NCBI RefSeq assembly: GCF_047238125.1 | Contig: NZ_JBDFMH010000001.1 | Location: 1,984,001-2,048,000, forward strand | Direction: 5' to 3' | Source: JBDFMH01 sp047238125 | GTDB lineage: Bacteria > Pseudomonadota > Alphaproteobacteria > Sphingomonadales > Sphingomonadaceae | Length of the DNA: 64,000 nt | Program-made: the position numbers and the translations under genes | Shown here: one piece after another, positions 1 through 8,436 of the stretch | Layout of the letters: every line of letters starts with the position of its first letter | How positions within the stretch are numbered: position 1 is the stretch's first letter | Notes under the pieces: model-generated | Told to the model about the DNA's origin: nothing | The model's input: only the letters and a program-made list of their open reading frames with translations | Databases searched by the model: none

Positions 1-5
1 GCAGT

Positions 6-1004
6 TCAACCCGCGGGACGCACGAGCCAACCCGGCACTGCGAGCCCCTTGGCAGCCAGCCAGTCCGGGTTGAACAGCGTCGAGAGGTAACGCATCCCGG
101 AATTGCAGAGGATCGTGACGATCCGGTGCCCCGGGCCAAGCTGCCGCGCCAGCGCGATCGCCCCGGCCACGTTGATGCCCGACGACAGGCCCAGGCAAAG
201 CCCCTCCCCGGTCAGCAGGCCGAACACCTGCTCCAATCCTTCCTCGTCGGAAATGCGGAACTGGGTATCGACCGGCGCACTCTCGAGATTGGCGGTGATC
301 CGGCTTTGGCCGATCCCCTCCGCCACCGATGATCCTTCCGCACGCAATTCGCCATGCGCATAATATTCGTAGAGCGCGGCACCGTGCGGATCGGTGAGCG
401 CGATTGTCACGTCGTCGCGATACTCCTTCAGGCCAAGCCCGACTCCCGCCAGCGTGCCGCCGGTGCCGACTGCGCAAGTGAAGCCGTCGATCCGGCCCTC
501 GGTCTGCTCCCAGATCTCGCGCGCGGTGGTGCGGATATGGGCCAGCCGATTGGCGATATTGTCGAACTGGTTGGCCCAAAGCGCGTTCGGCGTCTCCTCC
601 GCGATCCGGCGCGACTGATGGACGTAATGGGCGGGGCTCGAATAGCTGGCCGGCGCCACCTCGATCAATTCCGCGCCCAGCGCCCGCAGCGTATCCTTCT
701 TCTCGCGGCTCTGCGTTTCCGGGATCACGATGATCGTACGATAGCCCTTGGCATTTGCGACCAGCGCCAGCCCGATGCCGGTGTTCCCCGCCGTCCCCTC
801 GACGATCGTCCCGCCGGGCGCGATCAGGCCACGCGCCTCGGCATCCTCGACGATGAACAGCGCAGCGCGATCCTTCACCGATCCGCCGGGGTTCATGAAT
901 TCGCACTTGCCGAGAATCTCGCAGCCCGTGGCCTCGCTCGGCCCGTTCAGGCGGACAAGCGGGGTGTTACCGATCAGGGCGAGCGTCGAGGGGGCTGTGG
1001 CCAT
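6..1004 (-). CDS. cysK: Cysteine synthase A (O-acetylserine sulfhydrylase), PLP enzyme
   Basis: This 332-residue cytosolic fold-type II PLP enzyme should condense O-acetylserine with sulfide to give cysteine. GNTPLVRL lies near the N-terminus; NPGGSVKDR near residue 40 carries the PLP lysine. The substrate loop reads EGTAGNTG where E. coli CysK has TSGNTG, and GTGGTLAG is the phosphate-binding loop. The end NSGMRYLSTLFN is typical of an alphaproteobacterial/fungal CysK subgroup. The reading frame continues upstream into the histidine-kinase region, but family alignment puts the start at the ATG at 1004 (MATAPS). Family assignment is firm. A cystathionine beta-synthase-like role is less likely because there is no CBS domain. 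Confidence 0.93.
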   Translation of the reverse strand: MATAPSTLALIGNTPLVRLNGPSEATGCEILGKCEFMNPGGSVKDRAALFIVEDAEARGLIAPGGTIVEGTAGNTGIGLALVANAKGYRTIIVIPETQSREKKDTLRALGAELIEVAPASYSSPAHYVHQSRRIAEETPNALWANQFDNIANRLAHIRTTAREIWEQTEGRIDGFTCAVGTGGTLAGVGLGLKEYRDDVTIALTDPHGAALYEYYAHGELRAEGSSVAEGIGQSRITANLESAPVDTQFRISDEEGLEQVFGLLTGEGLCLGLSSGINVAGAIALARQLGPGHRIVTILCNSGMRYLSTLFNPDWLAAKGLAVPGWLVRPAG

Positions 1005-1059
1005 CGGCGCGGCATAGGCCAGCACCGCCGGCCGGCCAAGCTGCGAAGTCTTTAGCCGT

Positions 1060-2535
1060 TCATAGCTGGGTAGCGGGCGGCGCCACTGCGGCCGGCAGCC
1101 GCAGCCGCGACAACAGCCCACCCAGATCCTCGCTCTCTTCGAGCAAAATCGTGCCGCCATAGATCTCGACCACGTCGCGCACGATCGCGAGACCGAGGCC
1201 GGTGCCGGGCTTGCCGGTATCCAGTCGTGCGCCGCGTTCGAACAGCTTGCCGCGCTCGGCTTCCGGAATACCGCGACCGTCATCCTCGACCAGTATCTCG
1301 ACGAAGCCCGCCTGCCGTTCCACCGTCACGAACACGCGCCCGCCGCCATATTTGGCGGCATTCTCCATCAGGTTGCCGATCATCTCGTCCAGATCCTGCC
1401 GCTCGACATGGACTGCGGCGGACTTGTCTCCCGCCAGATCGATGGTGACGTGGCGATAGAGCCGCGACACCGCGCGCTCGACCGCCTTCAGCGATGGCCA
1501 GACATCCGAATAGCTCTGGGCGGCGCCCCGCCGGCCGACCGCGCGTGCGCGGGCAAGGTGATGATCGACCTGGCGGCGCATCGTCGTGGCCTCGCGGATC
1601 ACGGTGGCCTCCAGATCGCTGCTGCGCGCGGTCGCCTCGTTCATGATCACAGTCAGCGGGGTCTTCAGTGCGTGCGCCAGATTGCCGGCATGTCGGCGGG
1701 CTTCCTCGGCCTGGCGATCATTATGGGCAAGCAGGTCGTTCAACTCCTCGACCAGTGGCGCGATCTCGATCGGCAGGCGTTCGTCGACCCGCGCCAGCGC
1801 GCCGGTCCGCACCTGCGCGATCGCGCGGCGCAGCTTGCGCAGCGGCCACAGCCCGAACGTGGCCTGCAGCGCCGCCAGGATGATCAGGCCAAGCCCCAGC
1901 AGCGCGAACGAACGGATCAGCGTGCGGCGCAGTACCGAAATCTGCTCGTTCAGCCCGCTACGCGCCTGCGCGACCTGAAAATGCCAGGTGAGGGGTGATC
2001 CCGGCAGGCGCACGTCGCGCTCCAGTATCCGCAGCGGCCCTTCCTGGAATTCGTCGCTGTCGTAGAAGACGAAGCCATCGCCATGCGTGCCGGGCCGCTG
2101 CTTCAACCGCCGGTCCCACAGCGATCGCGACGGGAACGCCTCCTGCCCCGGTGCCGAGACCTGCCAGTAGAGCCCCGAGTTGGGCTCCAGGAAACGCTGG
2201 TCGCCGAGCGGCCGGTTGAACCGCACCTCGCCATCCGGCCCGATCTCGGACGAAGCGATCATCGCGGTCAGCACATATTCGAGCTGCGCGTCGAAATTGC
2301 GGGTCACCGCATCGGCCAGCACCCGATCGAGCGCGAAGCCGCCGCCCGCCAGCAGCAGGAAGATCCAGAGCGCCGCGATGCCAATCATCCGCCGGGTCAG
2401 CGAACCGGCATTGTTCGTGTTCGCAGCCGGCAGCAGGCCCAGCCGGCTGCGCATCAGCCGCCACCAAGCAGTGAGGCGCAGCGGGCGCGGCGCACGCTCC
2501 GCGACCGGTGGTGGCTCTGGCGCGGAATCGGCCAT
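1060..2535 (-). CDS. Two-component sensor histidine kinase, PhoQ-like
   Basis: This membrane-bound histidine kinase of about 491 residues should autophosphorylate and pass phosphate to the response regulator just upstream. A cytoplasmic N-terminus is followed by one membrane segment (IALWIFLLLAG region), a periplasmic sensor of about 140 residues and a second segment (LLGLGLIILAAL). The H-box is LAHALKTPLT, with N-box NLMENAAKYG, G1 DDGRGIPE and G2 GTGLGLAIVRD. The first ATG after the regulator stop (2535) was chosen. An ATG at 2568 would overlap the regulator and has GAGG directly against it, too close for an SD. The fold and LAHALKTPL motif match the PhoQ class; the ligand is unknown. Confidence 0.9.
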   Translation of the reverse strand: MADSAPEPPPVAERAPRPLRLTAWWRLMRSRLGLLPAANTNNAGSLTRRMIGIAALWIFLLLAGGGFALDRVLADAVTRNFDAQLEYVLTAMIASSEIGPDGEVRFNRPLGDQRFLEPNSGLYWQVSAPGQEAFPSRSLWDRRLKQRPGTHGDGFVFYDSDEFQEGPLRILERDVRLPGSPLTWHFQVAQARSGLNEQISVLRRTLIRSFALLGLGLIILAALQATFGLWPLRKLRRAIAQVRTGALARVDERLPIEIAPLVEELNDLLAHNDRQAEEARRHAGNLAHALKTPLTVIMNEATARSSDLEATVIREATTMRRQVDHHLARARAVGRRGAAQSYSDVWPSLKAVERAVSRLYRHVTIDLAGDKSAAVHVERQDLDEMIGNLMENAAKYGGGRVFVTVERQAGFVEILVEDDGRGIPEAERGKLFERGARLDTGKPGTGLGLAIVRDVVEIYGGTILLEESEDLGGLLSRLRLPAAVAPPATQL

Positions 2536-2542
2536 GGCGGGC

Positions 2543-3220
2543 TCAGCCGGCCGGCTTGGCCTCGACATCCTCGAGGCTGTAGCCGAGACCGCGGATTGTT
2601 GTGATCACATCCTGGCCCAGCTTCTTGCGGATCCGCGTGACGAACACTTCGATCGTGTTCGAATCACGGTCGAAATCCTGATCGTAGATATGCTCGATCA
2701 GTTCGGTGCGGCTGACGACCTTGCCCTTGTGGTGCATCAGATAGCTCAGCAGCTTATATTCCTGCGCCGTCAGCTTCACCGGCTCGCCCGCCAGCGTCAC
2801 CTTGCCGCTCCGCGTATCCAGCCGCACGTCGCCGGCGATCAGCTCGGAGGATGCGTTGCCCGCCGCCCGGCGGATCAGCGCACGCAGCCGTGCGATCAGC
2901 TCCTCGGTTTGGAACGGCTTCGCCAGATAGTCGTCCGCGCCGGCGTCCAGCCCGGCAACCTTGTCGGACCAGCTGTCGCGCGCGGTCAGCACCAGCACGG
3001 GCGTGTCCTTGCCTTCCTTGCGCCAGCGATCGAGCACGGTCAGCCCATCGACTTCCGGCAGGCCGAGATCGAGGATGATCGCGTCATAGCTCTCGGTCGA
3101 TCCCAGGAAATGGCCGTCCTCGCCATCGGTGGCGAGATCGATCGCATAGCCGGCACCTTCCAGCGTGGCACGCAGCTGGCGACCGAGATTGGGCTCGTCC
3201 TCGACGATCAGTACGCGCAT
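2543..3220 (-). CDS. OmpR/PhoP-family response regulator
   Basis: This 225-residue regulator has an N-terminal receiver and a C-terminal winged-helix DNA-binding domain. The receiver shows the acidic pair EDE near residue 8, the phosphoacceptor Asp in IILDLGLPEVDG, the Thr of VLVLTARD and the Lys of DDYLAKPF. The C-terminal half has LTAQEYKLLSYL and FVTRIRKKLG, as in OmpR/PhoP proteins. The start at 3220 (MRVLIVED) has GAGGA about 10 bases upstream; a longer in-frame ATG at 3265 lies outside the conserved domain. The kinase gene follows within 8 bases, so the two form one operon. The neighbouring PEP-CTERM gene may or may not be a target. Confidence 0.93.
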   Translation of the reverse strand: MRVLIVEDEPNLGRQLRATLEGAGYAIDLATDGEDGHFLGSTESYDAIILDLGLPEVDGLTVLDRWRKEGKDTPVLVLTARDSWSDKVAGLDAGADDYLAKPFQTEELIARLRALIRRAAGNASSELIAGDVRLDTRSGKVTLAGEPVKLTAQEYKLLSYLMHHKGKVVSRTELIEHIYDQDFDRDSNTIEVFVTRIRKKLGQDVITTIRGLGYSLEDVEAKPAG

Positions 3221-3309
3221 CGAAATGTCATCCTCACGACATGGGTCCGGCGGGGGCGTTATCATGACGCCCCCGTTCAGGGAAATCGGCTGTCGCGGAG
3301 CTGAACCCT

Positions 3310-3888
3310 TCAGGCCGTCGCCAGTGCCATCACCGCGCGCGGACGCCGGCGGAGGCCGATCCCAGCGAGACCGAAGCCGCCGATCATCAGTGCCCAGGCC
3401 GCCGGTTCGGGCACCGCGCTGATCGTGGCCGGCGCCAGTGTAAGCGTGACATCGGCGAAGGTCTCGCCGTTGCTGCCGATCAGGCCGCTGATGGTGGACC
3501 CGGCCAACGCCGATTCGCCGAGGCTGAGCGGCCGGAAGATGGTGTATCCGCTGAGCGGGCCATCGACGAAGAACGATAGCCGGTCCGTCCTCAGCCCGCC
3601 GTCCGCATCCTCGACGATGAACAGCGGACCACCAAATTCGAAAAGCCCCAGGATCGGCGACAGCGTCTCGGCATAATCATAGCCGGCCTCGCCGGTGATG
3701 CCGGTCAGCGTGTAGATGGTGACGCCGTCTTCCAGCACGCCATCATCGGTTTCCAGCTGGCCGCTGCCCAGCGTGCCATCGCCGACGATCGGCGTACCGA
3801 CGAACGAGAAGTCAAAATAGCGCGCGGCATGGGCCGGCATCGCGGATGCCAGCGAAAGGACAGCGGCAAACAGGACAGGCAAACGCAT
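3310..3888 (-). CDS. PEP-CTERM sorting-domain secreted protein
   Basis: This 192-residue exported protein has a signal peptide (MRLPVLFAAVLSLASA then AHA) and a typical PEP-CTERM tail: VPEPAAWALMIGGFGL followed by a transmembrane stretch and GLRRR. Such tails are recognised by exosortase (EpsH/XrtA family), which links the protein to the cell surface or an exopolysaccharide matrix. The middle shows no recognisable domain. The ATG at 3888 has a GGGGGA site upstream; a TTG two codons earlier is less likely. No exosortase gene lies in this window. It is followed downstream by the response-regulator gene on the same strand, about 90 bases apart. Confidence 0.85.
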   Translation of the reverse strand: MRLPVLFAAVLSLASAMPAHAARYFDFSFVGTPIVGDGTLGSGQLETDDGVLEDGVTIYTLTGITGEAGYDYAETLSPILGLFEFGGPLFIVEDADGGLRTDRLSFFVDGPLSGYTIFRPLSLGESALAGSTISGLIGSNGETFADVTLTLAPATISAVPEPAAWALMIGGFGLAGIGLRRRPRAVMALATA

Positions 3889-3981
3889 CTTCAATCCCCC
3901 ATACGATATGGGAGATCCGATAAATGGCCGCTGTGACGCAGAAAAGCGGGCAAACGCGGTTTACGCCGTCCCGAAGCGGGA

Positions 3982-4275
3982 TCAGTCAGCCCGACCGATG
4001 ATCGCACCGGTCCGCGGATCGACATCGACCCAGATCACCGACCCGCGATCCATGAACTTCAGCCGATAGCGATCCTCGTGCAGTTCCGGCCCGAGATAGC
4101 GCGCGCCGCCCATCCGCGGGAGCACGCGGCCCTCGATCTCGCGAAGCGGCTTGATCCGCCCGGCGCGCGCATCTTCATAGGCGCTGTTCTGTTCCGGCCG
4201 CGGACGCGCATCCGCCGCGCCCGCCAAGCCCGTGGCCGCCAACATGCCGGAGACGAGAAGCAATTTCATGAACAT
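3982..4275 (-). CDS. Small periplasmic protein, PepSY-like fold
   Basis: This protein of about 97 residues is exported: MKLLLVSGMLAATG is the hydrophobic core and ADARP the probable cleavage zone. The mature part reads EDARAGRIKPLREIEGRV, then a segment LGPELHEDRYRLKFMDRGSVIWVDVDPRTGAIIG. That pattern (REIEGRV, then YRLKF, then VDVDPRTGAI) resembles the PepSY domain, proposed to inhibit or modulate peptidases and often encoded near two-component systems, as here. Three in-frame ATGs (4269, 4275, 4287) are possible and none has a clear SD. The domain match is by eye and moderate. Confidence 0.7.
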   Translation of the reverse strand: MFMKLLLVSGMLAATGLAGAADARPRPEQNSAYEDARAGRIKPLREIEGRVLPRMGGARYLGPELHEDRYRLKFMDRGSVIWVDVDPRTGAIIGRAD

Positions 4276-4417
4276 GGGCGATGACATAGGGTACGCGCAT
4301 TGAACAGGCCGTGAATGCAGGACGCGGCGTTTGTTCAGCCGGTGTTGCCGCATTGCGATCCCTCGCTCGATGCGGCGAGGATTTACATCGCCGGCCACCA
4401 TCCCTAGCTGCCCGCGC

Positions 4418-6196
4418 ATGTCGGCACCCATTCTCTCCATGCAGGATATCGGCCTCGTGCAGGGCCATGGCTGGCTGTTCAAGGGCCTGGATATCTTCAT
4501 CGGCCCCCGCGATCGGCTGGCGCTGATTGGCCGTAACGGCGCGGGCAAGTCGACCCTGCTCAGGTTGCTTGCCGGTACGCTGGAGGCGGATGAGGGCCGC
4601 CGTACCATCGTGCCGGGGACGCGGGTGATCCTGCTGGAACAGGAACCGTCGATCGCAGGCCATGCCACGCTGCGCGAATTCGCGCTGGCGGGGCCGGATG
4701 CGCCGCTGCCGCACGAGATCGACGCGATCGCCGACCAGATCGGCGTCAACCTCGATCGGGAGGCAGCAACCGCCAGCGGAGGCGAACGCCGCCGCGCCGC
4801 GATCGTCCGCGCGCTCGCCCAGGAGCCGGACGTGCTGCTGCTGGACGAGCCGACCAACCATCTCGACATCGCCGCGATCGACTGGCTGGAACAGTGGCTG
4901 GCGCGCTTCAACGGCGCGTTCGTCGCGATCAGCCATGACCGTACCTTCCTGACCCGCCTCACGCGCCAGACATTGTGGCTCGATCGCGGCGCCATCCGCC
5001 GCCAGGAGATTGGCTTTGGCGGGTTCGAAGCGTGGACCGAGAAGGTGTTCGAGGAAGAGGCCCGCAATGCCCAGCGGCTGGATGCGCGGCTGAAGATCGA
5101 GGAACATTGGCTGCTGCGCGGGGTCACCGGGCGCCGGCGGCGCAACCAGGGCCGCCTGACCAAGCTTAAGGAAATGCGCGCCACCCGCGCCGCGATGCTG
5201 GGCCCGCAGGGCGCAGCCGCGCTGTCGATCGCTTCCGACGACGTGAAGACGAAGGTCGTGATCGACGCCGAGCATGTCACCAAGCGCTTCGGCGATCGCA
5301 CCGTGATCCGCGATCTGAATTTCCGGGTGACCCGGGGTGACCGGATCGGCGTGGTCGGCGCGAACGGCGCGGGCAAGACGACGCTGCTCAAGCTGCTGAC
5401 CGGGGAGCTTTCGACCGACGAAGGCCGGGTGAAGCTGGCGAAGACGCTGGACCGGATCGTGATCGATCAGCAGCGCAGCCTGATGGCCCCCGACAAGACG
5501 GTGCGCGAAGTGCTGGCGGACGGCGGCGACTGGATCGACGTGCAGGGCACGCGCAAGCATGTCCACGGCTATCTCAAGGAATTCCTGTTCGAACCCTCGC
5601 TGGCGGAGGCCAAGGTTGGCACGCTATCCGGCGGGGAGCGATCGCGGCTGCTGCTGGCGCGCGAATTCGCCCGGCCGTCCAACCTGCTGGTGCTGGACGA
5701 GCCGACCAACGACCTCGATCTCGAGACGCTCGATCTGCTGCAGGAAGTGATCTCGGATTATGACGGCACGGTGCTGATCGTGAGCCATGACCGCGATTTC
5801 CTCGATCGCACCGTCACGGTCACGCTCGGGCTCGACGGATCGGGCAAGGTCGATATCGTCGCCGGCGGCTACGAGGACTGGGTCCGCCAGCGCAGCCCGG
5901 CACGGACCGAGCAGAGGCGGCCGGCCGCGAAGGTCGAGGCCCCCGCCCCGCCGCGCGCCCGCACCAAGCTCAGCTACAAGGATCAGCGCGATCTCGATCT
6001 GCTGCCCAAACAGATCGAGGAGATCGAGGCCGCGATCGCCCGCGATGAAGCGGCGCTCGCCGATCCCGATCTCTACACACGCGATCCAGCGAAATTCGAT
6101 GGCCTGATGGTTGGCCTGGAAACCGCGCGCCGCCGTAAAGAGGAGGCCGAGACTCGCTGGCTGGAACTGGCGGAACTGGCAGAAGGCCTGGGATAA
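4418..6196 (+). CDS. uup: ABC-F family ATP-binding protein, Uup-type
   Basis: This 592-residue cytosolic ATPase has two ABC domains in tandem and no membrane segments, the ABC-F layout. The first domain has Walker A GRNGAGKST, signature SGGERRRA and Walker B LLLDEPTNHLD. The second has GANGAGKTT, LSGGERSRL and LVLDEPTNDLD. The C-terminal 90 residues are charged and form a predicted coiled coil (LPKQIEEIEAAIARDEAAL), as in E. coli Uup, which binds DNA/ribosomes and limits transposon excision. The ATG at 4418 gives the family start MSAPILSM; upstream in-frame codons are not conserved. It could also be a related translation factor such as EttA, but the coiled-coil tail favours Uup. Confidence 0.9.
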   Translation: MSAPILSMQDIGLVQGHGWLFKGLDIFIGPRDRLALIGRNGAGKSTLLRLLAGTLEADEGRRTIVPGTRVILLEQEPSIAGHATLREFALAGPDAPLPHEIDAIADQIGVNLDREAATASGGERRRAAIVRALAQEPDVLLLDEPTNHLDIAAIDWLEQWLARFNGAFVAISHDRTFLTRLTRQTLWLDRGAIRRQEIGFGGFEAWTEKVFEEEARNAQRLDARLKIEEHWLLRGVTGRRRRNQGRLTKLKEMRATRAAMLGPQGAAALSIASDDVKTKVVIDAEHVTKRFGDRTVIRDLNFRVTRGDRIGVVGANGAGKTTLLKLLTGELSTDEGRVKLAKTLDRIVIDQQRSLMAPDKTVREVLADGGDWIDVQGTRKHVHGYLKEFLFEPSLAEAKVGTLSGGERSRLLLAREFARPSNLLVLDEPTNDLDLETLDLLQEVISDYDGTVLIVSHDRDFLDRTVTVTLGLDGSGKVDIVAGGYEDWVRQRSPARTEQRRPAAKVEAPAPPRARTKLSYKDQRDLDLLPKQIEEIEAAIARDEAALADPDLYTRDPAKFDGLMVGLETARRRKEEAETRWLELAELAEGLG

Positions 6197-6197
6197 G

Positions 6198-6328
6198 GAT
6201 CGTCCCCGGCACGGGGAGGGGGACCGCGGCGAAGCCGTGGTGGAGGGGGGCTTTCGGCAGACGGAGCGTTCGCTGCGATCCCCCTCCACCATGCTGCGCA
6301 TGATCCCCCTCCCAATTCCGGGGAGGAT
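6198..6328. repeat. Palindromic intergenic repeat, copy A
   Basis: This 131-bp imperfect inverted repeat starts GATCGTCCCCGG and ends CCGGGGAGGAT. Within it are two different small hairpins: an ACCGCGGC/GCCGTGGT stem with GAA loop on the left, and CACCATGC/GCATGAT with a GCG-type loop on the right, each beside a CCTCCACC or GGTGGAGG box. It sits exactly between two convergent genes (Uup ends 6196, acyl-CoA ligase ends 6329). The same element occurs in reverse orientation at 36880-37011. It probably acts as a bidirectional transcript end or mRNA stabiliser, as REP-like elements do; that role is inferred. Confidence 0.85.
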
Positions 6329-8014
6329 TTATCCCTTCGCCATTTTCGCCACGTCGAACTTGCGATCCGCGACGAACTCCGAGCGCAATGCGAACTTCTG
6401 CACCTTCGTCGCGCTCATCGGCCAATCCTGCACGAACCGGACATAGCGCGGCACCTTGTAGGTCGCGATCCGCCCCAGACAGTGGCGTACCACATCCTCC
6501 TCATCGATCGCGGCGCCAGGTTCGGGCTCGACGAAGGCGCACGCCACTTCCATCAGATGATCGTCGGGCACGCCCACCACCTGCGCCATCCGGATCGCCG
6601 GATGCGTCATCAAGAAACTTTCCAGCTCAACTGCGGCGACATTCTCTCCGCCGATTTTCAGCATGTCTTTCAGCCGGCCGTCGTAGATCAGCCGCCCGCC
6701 CGGCCCGATCCGACCGAGATCGCCGGTGCGCAACCACCCATCGGCCGGGATCGCGGCCGCGCTGGCCTCCGGATCGTCATAATAGCCGGCGAACAGGCAG
6801 AAGCCCTTGAGCTGGATCTCGCCCGCCTGCCCGTCCGGCGCAATCTCGCCGGTGTCCGGGTCGATGATACGCACCGCCATACCGTCGAACAGCCGGCCGT
6901 TGGTCTCGATCAGCAGATCAGTCGGGTCGTCAAGATCCGCCCAGCAGGGCACCCCCGTCGCCTCGGTCAGGCCGTAGCTGTTGACCGGTACCGCCGCCGG
7001 GAAAGCTGAAGCGAAGCGGCGCAGCAGATCGGGCGGGCCGACGACATGGCTGATCCGCAGGTGGCGCTGGTCGTACGCCGCGAACTCGGGATGCGAAACC
7101 AGCGCCTGCACGATCGTCGGGAAGCCGGCATAATGGATCGTGGTCCGCTCGGCTTCGAACATGCGCAGCGCCGTGCCCGGATCGAAATGGCTCATGCCCA
7201 CGAAGCAGGCGCCGGCCGATCGGCAGGCGGCCAGAGGCAGCATGGTCGACATATGGAACAGCGGCAGCGGATCCCATAGCCGATCCTCCGGCGAAAGCCG
7301 GAAGCGCGCCGCCAGCGCCGCGCCGGTCTGTTCCAGCGTGCGGTGGGTGAGCATGCAGGCCTTTGGTCGCGCGGTCGTGCCCGAACTGAACATCATCATG
7401 CTGATGTCATCGGGGGCGACGCGTTCGGCCAGATCGAGCACCGCCTGGCGCGACACGGTTTCGGCGGCGCCGGCCAGCGCGTCCTCCCGCGGCCAGCGGC
7501 CGGGGCGGTCGTCGCCCAGTTCGATCAGCGATCGCAGCAGCGGCGCTTCTGGAATGACAAGCGGGTCACGCCCGTCCCAACTGCCGAGCGCAGGGAAGAT
7601 CGCTGCCAGCGTCGGCCGGTAATCGACGGTGGGCTGGGCGTGGCCACCGATGAACAGGTGCCGGATATCGGCTTTCGGAATCACATAGGCCAGATCGTCA
7701 GCCCGGTAGCGCGCGTTGAGCATCACGGCCGGGGCGCCGATCAGGTTCGCTGCATAGAAGAGGATGATCGCATCCCAGCAGTTGGGCATCAGGATGCCGA
7801 CATGGTCGCCGGGCGCCACGCCGATGCCGATCAGGCAGCGTGCGCGATCGATCGCCTCGTCCAGCAGCGCAGCATGGGTTGCGCGTCGATCGTCGTAGAC
7901 CAGCGCCTCAACTGCTGCAAAACGATCGGCGGCACGCTGCAACGTGCCGCCGACAGTGGGGGAAAGGGACGGATCGGTAGCCGGGGACCGATCACCCGGG
8001 ACGGTCGGGCTCAT
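6329..8014 (-). CDS. Class I adenylate-forming acyl-CoA ligase (AMP-dependent synthetase)
   Basis: This 561-residue enzyme should activate a carboxylic acid with ATP and CoA through an acyl-adenylate. Motif A3 is MMFSSGTTARPKA, A5 is NSYGLTEATG, A7/A8 is GWLRTGDLG followed by IYDGRLKDMLKIGGENVA, and the conserved C-terminal Lys lies in SATKVQKF. The start ATG at 8014 (MSPTVPGD) precedes the first conserved region; earlier in-frame sequence is low-complexity. It lies downstream of an eight-gene catabolic operon on the same strand but after a 422-base gap, so it may have its own promoter. The family does not reveal the acid used; context suggests the operon's substrate. Confidence 0.9.
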   Translation of the reverse strand: MSPTVPGDRSPATDPSLSPTVGGTLQRAADRFAAVEALVYDDRRATHAALLDEAIDRARCLIGIGVAPGDHVGILMPNCWDAIILFYAANLIGAPAVMLNARYRADDLAYVIPKADIRHLFIGGHAQPTVDYRPTLAAIFPALGSWDGRDPLVIPEAPLLRSLIELGDDRPGRWPREDALAGAAETVSRQAVLDLAERVAPDDISMMMFSSGTTARPKACMLTHRTLEQTGAALAARFRLSPEDRLWDPLPLFHMSTMLPLAACRSAGACFVGMSHFDPGTALRMFEAERTTIHYAGFPTIVQALVSHPEFAAYDQRHLRISHVVGPPDLLRRFASAFPAAVPVNSYGLTEATGVPCWADLDDPTDLLIETNGRLFDGMAVRIIDPDTGEIAPDGQAGEIQLKGFCLFAGYYDDPEASAAAIPADGWLRTGDLGRIGPGGRLIYDGRLKDMLKIGGENVAAVELESFLMTHPAIRMAQVVGVPDDHLMEVACAFVEPEPGAAIDEEDVVRHCLGRIATYKVPRYVRFVQDWPMSATKVQKFALRSEFVADRKFDVAKMAKG

Positions 8015-8436
8015 CGCGGATAAGGAAAGCGCAGGATGACGGCGCTGGCCGTCAGCCTTTGCGGTGCGCGGCACAAATCGAAGAGATGATCGGACGGACA
8101 ATGCGCCGAGAGCGGACCCTGCGATGCTGTGGGCTCGCACTGACCGTCAGACGTCGCTCGTCGATAAGGTTGGTTGCGCCTGGCCGCCGCCATCAATCCG
8201 TCTCCCCGCCCCTGTCTGCGTCCTAGCGAACGCGTTTCCAGGTCGCGGGGGCCGAAGCGATCCTGATATAGGGCGAATGCTAAGACGGCGTCGTTTTTAA
8301 GGCAACTGCCTTTTTCAAACAGTGGTGCTAATTAGCTATGCCGTGATACGTACGAATGCAGTCTCGCGTGTTGGCGACCAGCGGGAACACAGATTGCTGC
8401 CGTTCATCATTAATCTTCCGCCATTTTTGAACGGTT
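8015..8436. other. Intergenic region upstream of the acyl-CoA ligase
   Basis: No convincing gene is seen in these 422 bases. The part from about 8270 to 8440 is clearly more AT-rich than the surroundings. It holds a short perfect palindrome GCTAATTAGC (8327-8336) and a small AAGGC/GCCTT stem followed by Ts on the plus strand (8299-8315). The region should contain the end of the catabolic operon transcript and the promoter of the ligase gene, but no clear -35/-10 pair could be assigned. Confidence 0.5.

Noticed and set aside
4175..5566. 463-codon minus-strand frame across the ABC-F gene
   Set aside because: Shadow of the Uup gene, whose Walker and signature motifs are intact on the plus strand.
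8299..8315. AAGGC/GCCTT stem followed by Ts as a terminator
   Set aside because: The stem is only 5 bp and the T-tract is on the strand with no upstream gene.
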